Position numbers and translations under genes: made by a program | Shown here: piece by piece, positions 58,596 to 64,000 of the stretch | How positions within the stretch are numbered: the first letter of the stretch is position 1 | Layout of the letters: every line of letters starts with the position of its first letter | The notes under the pieces: model-generated | Databases searched by the model: none | What the model saw: only the letters and a program-made list of their open reading frames with translations | Told to the model about the DNA's origin: nothing | Source of the DNA: Lytechinus variegatus | Lineage: Eukaryota; Echinodermata; Echinoidea; Temnopleuroida; Toxopneustidae | Length of the DNA: 64,000 nt | Assembly: GCF_018143015.1 (NCBI RefSeq) | Contig: NC_054747.1 | Coordinates: 34,439,733-34,503,732, forward strand | Reading direction: 5' to 3'

Positions 58596-60525
58596 TATAT
58601 ACACAACAAAAAATGTAAGTCCCCCCCTAAACAAACATCAATAATTTCCGAACCAATGCGAGTTTTTGATATATGTTTACATGAGCGTGTAGGTAATTTT
58701 ATAAGCTACCCTCTGAGTAAATGTTGTGGACGTATGTTAAGTCATGCTTCAGTGAGCACCGTCATTAGGCAAAAATTTCACTTTTCAAAAGTCACAAGCA
58801 AAGTATCATGACTTTGATTCCATTTTATTGGAACTAATTCTACATTCTCATCATGAAAATAGTCAGAAGGCTTGTAAATGGTACTTTCTTAAAGACGATA
58901 CAACTTTTTTAGCTAAATATCAAGGTTGAATAAACTCAAGCCCAAATTTGCTATAATTGGATTTTTACACATTTCTATCAATAAAAATGCTAGAGTATGA
59001 TGACAGTTAACATAACTCAACTTTTTCGTTATGTTCATGACCAATTAGCATGCATCAATGATTCAAGGGTGTCAAATTAAACATTTACGCTTGAATGAAC
59101 ATGTGGAATGTGATTAGCTCTTTTTTACGTTATTGGAAAAAATGTAATTTGTAACTATGGATATCTGTCACAAAACTCCTTGCACAGTTCACTTGATTTG
59201 ATTTTCATGAGAATCCCGATGTTTAATGCATTAGTAAGCACACAATATTCGAAAATAATGCAAATGAGAAGAAAGTTCAAGGCCTTGGCCCCACTCTGAA
59301 CCGTATCAAATGGTTATTTTGGTATGCGCACCTTTTGGATAGTGTTACTCTGAAGCCATGTGCGAAGTTTCATGAAATAACTGTTGGCAGAAGAAACAAA
59401 AACCGTCCATGAAACAAACCCTCATTTCATATTTGTTAAAATTTTGACTTCCTCTCCCATAGACTTGTGCACATTATGGGTGCATATGTTTAAGCATACG
59501 TAATCCCATATTCAATATGGTGGAACCTTTTTTCAAGGCTGTCTTTAGCAATGTCGTTTGTCAGTAATCTTTATCAACCTATGGGGAGAATTCTGTGCAA
59601 AAATTAAATTGATTTGTTTATTCATGGATGAGTGAGCACGCATCAAAGTGGGAAAATGGGTATTTTCAATGTCACAGACTCATTTTAAAGGGTGATAACG
59701 TGAATATTGAGGGCAAATTTGGTTTCAAATGTGCCTTTAATTGCTGTTGTTATTATCATCCATCATTTCTATCACCACACACTTTCCGAACTTTAACCAT
59801 TTTCATGGTTGAGCGAGCACATTCGAAATGGAATGAATACTCTTTATATTGCATTAAGGTATTCTTTTCCTAACAATAACTCAGGATCAGTTGAATATAT
59901 GGACAGATCAGTGGTGGATCCAGAATTTTAAATGGGGGAGGGGCCTATACTCGAGGGAGCCGTCAACATTTTCAAATTTTAACATGATCTAACAAGTTGT
60001 AGAAGATACTACCAAAAATGATGATACGTCACAATACAGGGGCCGCAGAGCAGTTTTTAAAGTGGGAGGGGGGGGGCTGACCTTGCCAAAAATCACAATC
60101 GTATTACATTTTTGTACTTGGTTATGGAAAAAAAGTGGGGGGCTGAAGCCCCCCCCCGCTTCCGCGGCCCCTGCAATACATCGTGCTCACTCAACCATGA
60201 ACAAACAATATCAAAATTTGGTGTGAGTGGTTAAATGATGAATAGTAAAACAGCATAACACCATAAAATTCACCTAAAAACAATATTTGCCCAACTTAGT
60301 ATTTGCACAATCTGAAAAAAGACTCTTGTGACTTTAAAAATTGTCATTTTTAATTCAATCTTTAATTACTCATGCATGACTCGACCGATCAATCTCACCT
60401 TTCTCCAGGAGTTGCTTAATGAGTATAGAAAACCACCCATGAAATATCATATCTCAAAATAATTCGGTTCAAAAGTTACAGCAATTTGATTTAGGGGGAC
60501 TTACTTTTTTTGTTGTGTATATATT
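58596..60525. mobile_element. FB5, long-TIR element
   Basis: The inverted ends TATATACACAACAAAAAATG then TAAGTCCCCC, and CCCCCTAAATC-type complement with ACTTACTTTTTTTGTTGTGT, extend inwards with weaker similarity for over 150 bp. Internally GAGTGAGCACGCATC / GTGCTCACTCAACCATG words recur in both directions. A short hAT-like end CAGTGGTGGATCCAG is at 59911 and a small MITE at 60037-60173. No convincing protein is seen. Confidence 0.6.
60037..60173. mobile_element. 137-bp MITE nested in FB5
   Basis: Ends CAGGGGCCGCAGAG and CTTCCGCGGCCCCTG. CAATAC occurs on both sides but out of register for a clean 8-bp duplication. A G-tract and a C-tract pair inside it. Confidence 0.65.
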
Positions 60526-61347
60526 AATATTATAAGTGTATTTATGGATTGTATGCTTAACTAAAATAATGTACACCTTATACTGAATCATTTAAATCTA
60601 CTAGGATCTATGATAGTAGAAATTCTAATTGTTACACTCTCACACACTTTCTTTCTTTCTCTCTCTCTTTCTCTCTTTTCTTTTCTTTATTCCCATCTCT
60701 TCTGTGCTAATATCTGGTTCGACATAATTCATTGTTTTTATGTTTTTTGCCTTATGTATTTTCAGTTTTGGTTTATTATGATGGGGATGAATGTTGTAAT
60801 TTAATATTTGCACCCTCAACATGATAAACAACCTTTCTATTTGTTTTAATATTTCGTATGATGTAGATTTGTGTAAATTGATTTTTTTTAATTTGATATG
60901 ATATTGATAAGATATTGATTGTACTTTTATGTAAAAGATTGTAAAGGGTAATGCAATTAGGCTTTTCAGCTGCTATAGATACCCTTGTTGAAATAAACCG
61001 TTTTTTGATAAATATGAACAAATAGGGGGTTAGCTTCAGTAGTTTATGTAGGTAAGTTAGTAAAGTGGACGACATCGTGACATTAACAATGAGTTCACCT
61101 GATAACTCTCACGGGAAAAGCATACACTCTACACAAGTAAGATTACTGGTACGAGACATTTTATACACACAACCTCCGATGGTGACAGACCTCTGTGTGT
61201 GTAAACTGAACTGACTGGTGATCAGGGCAAGACTCCAAGAGTGATAAGGTAGGGCGACCTTCCCTGTATTTGTTAGTGACTGTATGATTGCGTATGCGAT
61301 TCTTCATTCGCCGGACCCTCCTCCAAAAAAACCAAAAAAGGCTTTTT

Positions 61348-62460
61348 TTTTTCTTTTTTGAATCTTTATTGCTTTAATAAAACAAAATATATGTACAATT
61401 CACATCGTTTTCAACAAGATACATCAATATTCATCGTAATGAAGATAAAGTACATCATTAAATACATAACAAATGAAAGCAAGTCTCAACTTAATTAAAA
61501 ATTAGTAAAAGGTCTCCATTTTTTAATGTAGCATCTCCTTGCCCTCTTTTAAAGCAATAAACTTTTCAATATTTTCAACAAATTTCAACTCATTTATGGA
61601 TAAAGCTAACGAAAGTTGTCCTTCTTGACATTTTGTTCTGAAAATGAAGTATTTTGCAAATAAAATTATTGTGTTTGAGAGATGTTAAAACTTACCTTGA
61701 ACACCAAAAACATATATCGATATTTGAAAATTTGTAACAACTTATATTGTGGAAATTCAACCAAGTATTTACATACGTCCAAAATTTAGAAACAATAGGG
61801 CATAAACAGAATAAGTGCATCAAAGTTCGTGGTTCAGTTTTACAAAAAATACACAATGGTGAATTCTTCTCGCCTATCTTAAACAAATACTCATTGGTTG
61901 CTATACGACGGTGAATAAACGTATACTGGAACATTGTGATTTTTTAATCCAAAGTAACCCAATAAATAGTCAAAAATCTATGTTGCCATTGGATCAAAAG
62001 ACTTAGATCTACATTTAGAAAATCAGACCATTTTTCACACCGCTTGGTTTCTGAATTATCTAAACAGTGTTTTTTTTATAAGTTTTAAAGTCGTCTTGAA
62101 GTTCAGAGTTTTAAATACTCCATTATTCTTTATAATATCTTTTATATATAATACCTGCTTCAAACCATTGTTAAAAAATATCGTTTTACCGTCTATTTTA
62201 ATATAAGAGTTATTCCACAATGATTGATTAAAATATCTTTATATTTAACTGGGTTGAAGTATCTGTAATGAGACCATGAAGTTAAAACATCTTTCCAAAA
62301 TTTATTTATGCGTTTATCCAAGTCTTCACCTGTATATTGTAAAATATGATGAGTGCCTATCTTATTGATATAAATATATAAAACGTCTTCCAGTTACCTT
62401 CGTTTTCTTTGTCTAAAATTCTTTTGACCCGAGCTATTTTCACGGGTGTAGTACCGATAG
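61348..62460 (-). mobile_element. L1-like LINE, 5'-truncated, decayed
   Basis: The minus-strand frame at 61692-61934 encodes the end of a LINE ORF2: HRRIATNEYLFKIG, SPLCIFCKTEP, HLFCLCPIVSKFW. This is the Cys-x2-Cys...His-x4-Cys zinc-finger-like tail found after many L1-type reverse transcriptases. The 3' end has AATAAAG and an A-rich tail (complement of about 61345-61372). Upstream similarity in broken frames seems to reach about 62.4 kb, but that border is uncertain. Confidence 0.75.
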
Positions 62461-62488
62461 GAAGACAGTTCTTGAATGCTGATTACCT

Positions 62489-62614
62489 GGGACCCGTTTC
62501 ATAAAACTAAAACTTGGAATGATAAATGCACTTTTAATAACAGTTTAAAGCTGCTGAAATCATTTGATTGGCTGATACTAAACTTGCTATGTAAGTTTTT
62601 ATGAAACAGGACCC
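62489..62614. mobile_element. Short MITE
   Basis: Inverted ends GGGACCCGTTTCATAAAA and TTTTATGAAACAGGACCC. 126 bp, non-coding. Confidence 0.75.
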
Positions 62615-62866
62615 TGTTCAGGGTACGAAATGAATGCTAAATCCGTGGAATAGTATGCAGTTGTTAGAGATGTTGTATGTTGTAGTATTATTGTCATTTT
62701 TTATTATTTTGTGAGGGTGCTTGAGTTCGAGGTGGCTGGTCAGAGGAAAAAAGGGACAACCAAAAATGACATGGGAGACGCAAGGGGTAGGAGGGTTGGG
62801 TTTTTACAGGGATTAGGATGCACCGAACAGAGTAAAGGGGAGGGTTGGATGAGGGTGAACTCTGTG

Positions 62867-63176
62867 GCCCGTATTCTGAAGTCGGGTTTAAGTTAAACTC
62901 AGGTTTAAAGTTGTGGTTTATGTATGGATGGCCAATTGTTACATAAATCACTAACAGTATATATATCATATTTCAGCTTATTTGGCTCTTAAATCATTCA
63001 TTATTATCTAGCATGTATAAATGGATGATTGTTTTCACCATCGATGAATCGGGATAGAGCAGAATAAACATAAGAAACGTACAACCTAATGAAAATATTT
63101 GATACTTTTGGCTTCCAATACTTAAACCACAACTTTAAACCAGAGTTTGAGTTAAACCTGGCTACAGAATACGAGC
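62867..63176. mobile_element. 310-bp long-TIR MITE next to the P450 exon
   Basis: The left arm GCCCGTATTCTGAAG...GTTTAAAGTTGTGGTTTA and right arm TAAACCACAACTTTAAAC...CAGAATACGAGC are about 50 bp each. CTGTG flanks both sides (62862-62866 and 63177-63181). It ends 86 bp before the P450 exon. Confidence 0.8.
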
Positions 63177-63262
63177 CTGTGAGTGTGAGTTGAATCCCTC
63201 AAAACCTGGATGGCTGACTTCCAAATCCTTCTCTCCTTCCTTTCCTTGCACCCCTTTCACAG

Positions 63263-63425
63263 ATTCCCCAAGGAGAATCGTGAGGGTCGTAATCCTTTCA
63301 CCTGGATGCCATTTGGTGCTGGTCCTCGTATCTGTCTTTTTATAAGGTTCGCCCTCATGGAGGCAAAGATGGCGCTTGTTCGATCTCTCCAAGAAGTTCG
63401 CTTTGGGATTTCCCCACTAACCAAG
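63263..63425 (+). CDS. CYP3-like cytochrome P450, heme-binding exon
   Basis: A 163-nt exon after a strong pyrimidine tract and acceptor CTTTCACAG, ending in phase 0 before GTATTA. It encodes FPKENREGRNPFTWMPFGAG then PRICLFIRFALMEAKMALVR and SLQEVRFG. This contains the P450 heme signature F-G-x-G-P-R-x-C with the Cys that binds heme iron, and the following R-F-A-L-M-E-x-K helix typical of clan 3 (CYP3/CYP5). The borders correspond to a penultimate coding exon of vertebrate CYP3A genes. Upstream exons (I-helix, ExxR) were not found in the window, and the last exon would lie to the right. The Gly normally two residues after the Cys is Phe here. It is an endoplasmic-reticulum monooxygenase if functional; the odd residue leaves open a pseudogene. 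Confidence 0.8.
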
Positions 63426-64000
63426 GTATTACCAACATCTTATATACACTGGGGATTTTAGATTCATCTCGACTAGGCGAAAAACAGGCGTGTGAGTTGA
63501 GACTTTCGCGTCTTAGCTGACTTCAGCATTTTTTTTTACAGCTTGATCTCAGCTTATTTTAGCTTTAGAAAATTTTGGGGGTGCGAGGGTCTTTCAATTC
63601 TAGCTTTCGTCAACATTCCTCGGCTTTTTACAGCTTTGTTTTATCATAATGGGAGGGGGGACTTAAGGGCACCTCAGAAGTTTTCGCGGTACATCCCTTT
63701 AATTGTAATAGAATATCGTACATTTAATTATTTTTCTTTCATTGTACGTCTCACAAAACTTTTGAGTTTGATTGATATTTGAGGGATTATTTGATTTGAG
63801 ATTTCACAAGATCTTGGAAGATTTTTGCCAAATCTATCTCAAATATATTTAACCTAAAAGATCTCTACTTGAAGAAGGTTGATCTGAGAATATTTGGAGT
63901 CTGATATGTGTTCAATAGTAAATTAAGTTATTTCGTATGTAAAGTCCAATGTTATTAATAATTGGATTAATGTCACAAGACATTCACATCGTTTTCAGTC
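63426..64000. other. Downstream of the P450 exon
   Basis: No next exon could be recognised before the window edge. The DNA is AT-rich with short, featureless open frames. Confidence 0.5.

Overview
This is AT-rich eukaryotic DNA, most likely from a sea urchin or another echinoderm. The grounds are family-level. It has widely split exons with clean GT/AG borders, a Death-domain exon, an immunoglobulin-superfamily receptor gene, a DIRS-type retrotransposon, and very abundant foldback (long-inverted-repeat) transposons like the TU elements known from Strongylocentrotus. The species cannot be fixed from sequence alone. No CRISPR array, bacterial operon, rRNA or functional tRNA gene is present.

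Host genes fill little of the window. (1) 3847-4146, minus: one exon encoding a Death domain. (2) 32166-46364, minus: an IgSF type-I membrane receptor in six recognised exons (signal peptide, V-like Ig, split second Ig, transmembrane, cytoplasmic). Intron phases agree throughout, but the V-Ig and transmembrane exons each carry one extra base. (3) 63263-63425, plus: the heme-binding exon of a CYP3-like cytochrome P450 whose gene runs off the right edge.

The left third (4.5-19.4 kb) is a five-layer nest of transposons. A TA-flanked MITE (family R1) was split by a 14.3-kb insertion with an exact 8-bp duplication (GATGTGAA). Inside that is a 13.4-kb foldback element flanked by a 9-bp duplication (8 of 9 match). 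It is a palindromic array of about twenty near-perfect hairpins, and each hairpin looks like the junction of two copies of a short TIR element. The array was then hit by a 5.0-kb DIRS retrotransposon (5976-11007) and by an LTR retroelement now left as a 2.0-kb solo LTR (11613-13633, 5-bp duplication). The opposite palindrome arm keeps the DIRS-free site (17.80-18.01 kb), so the insertion can be read to the base. The internal complementary region of DIRS is the reverse complement of its own predicted circle junction.

The second block (19.88-28.13 kb) is a hAT-type element with an exact 8-bp duplication (CGAGAGAG). It carries a second, unrelated 7.5-kb foldback whose arms are minisatellites with units of about 17-20 bp and 46-50 bp. 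From 28 to 64 kb come many further elements: CR1/L2-like and L1-like LINE tails, tRNA- and 7SL-derived SINEs, a piggyBac-like element, mariner-like and other TA-flanked MITEs, several hAT MITEs, and three more foldbacks (42.05-45.89, 56.05-57.99 and 58.60-60.53 kb). Much of the IgSF gene's intron length is transposon.
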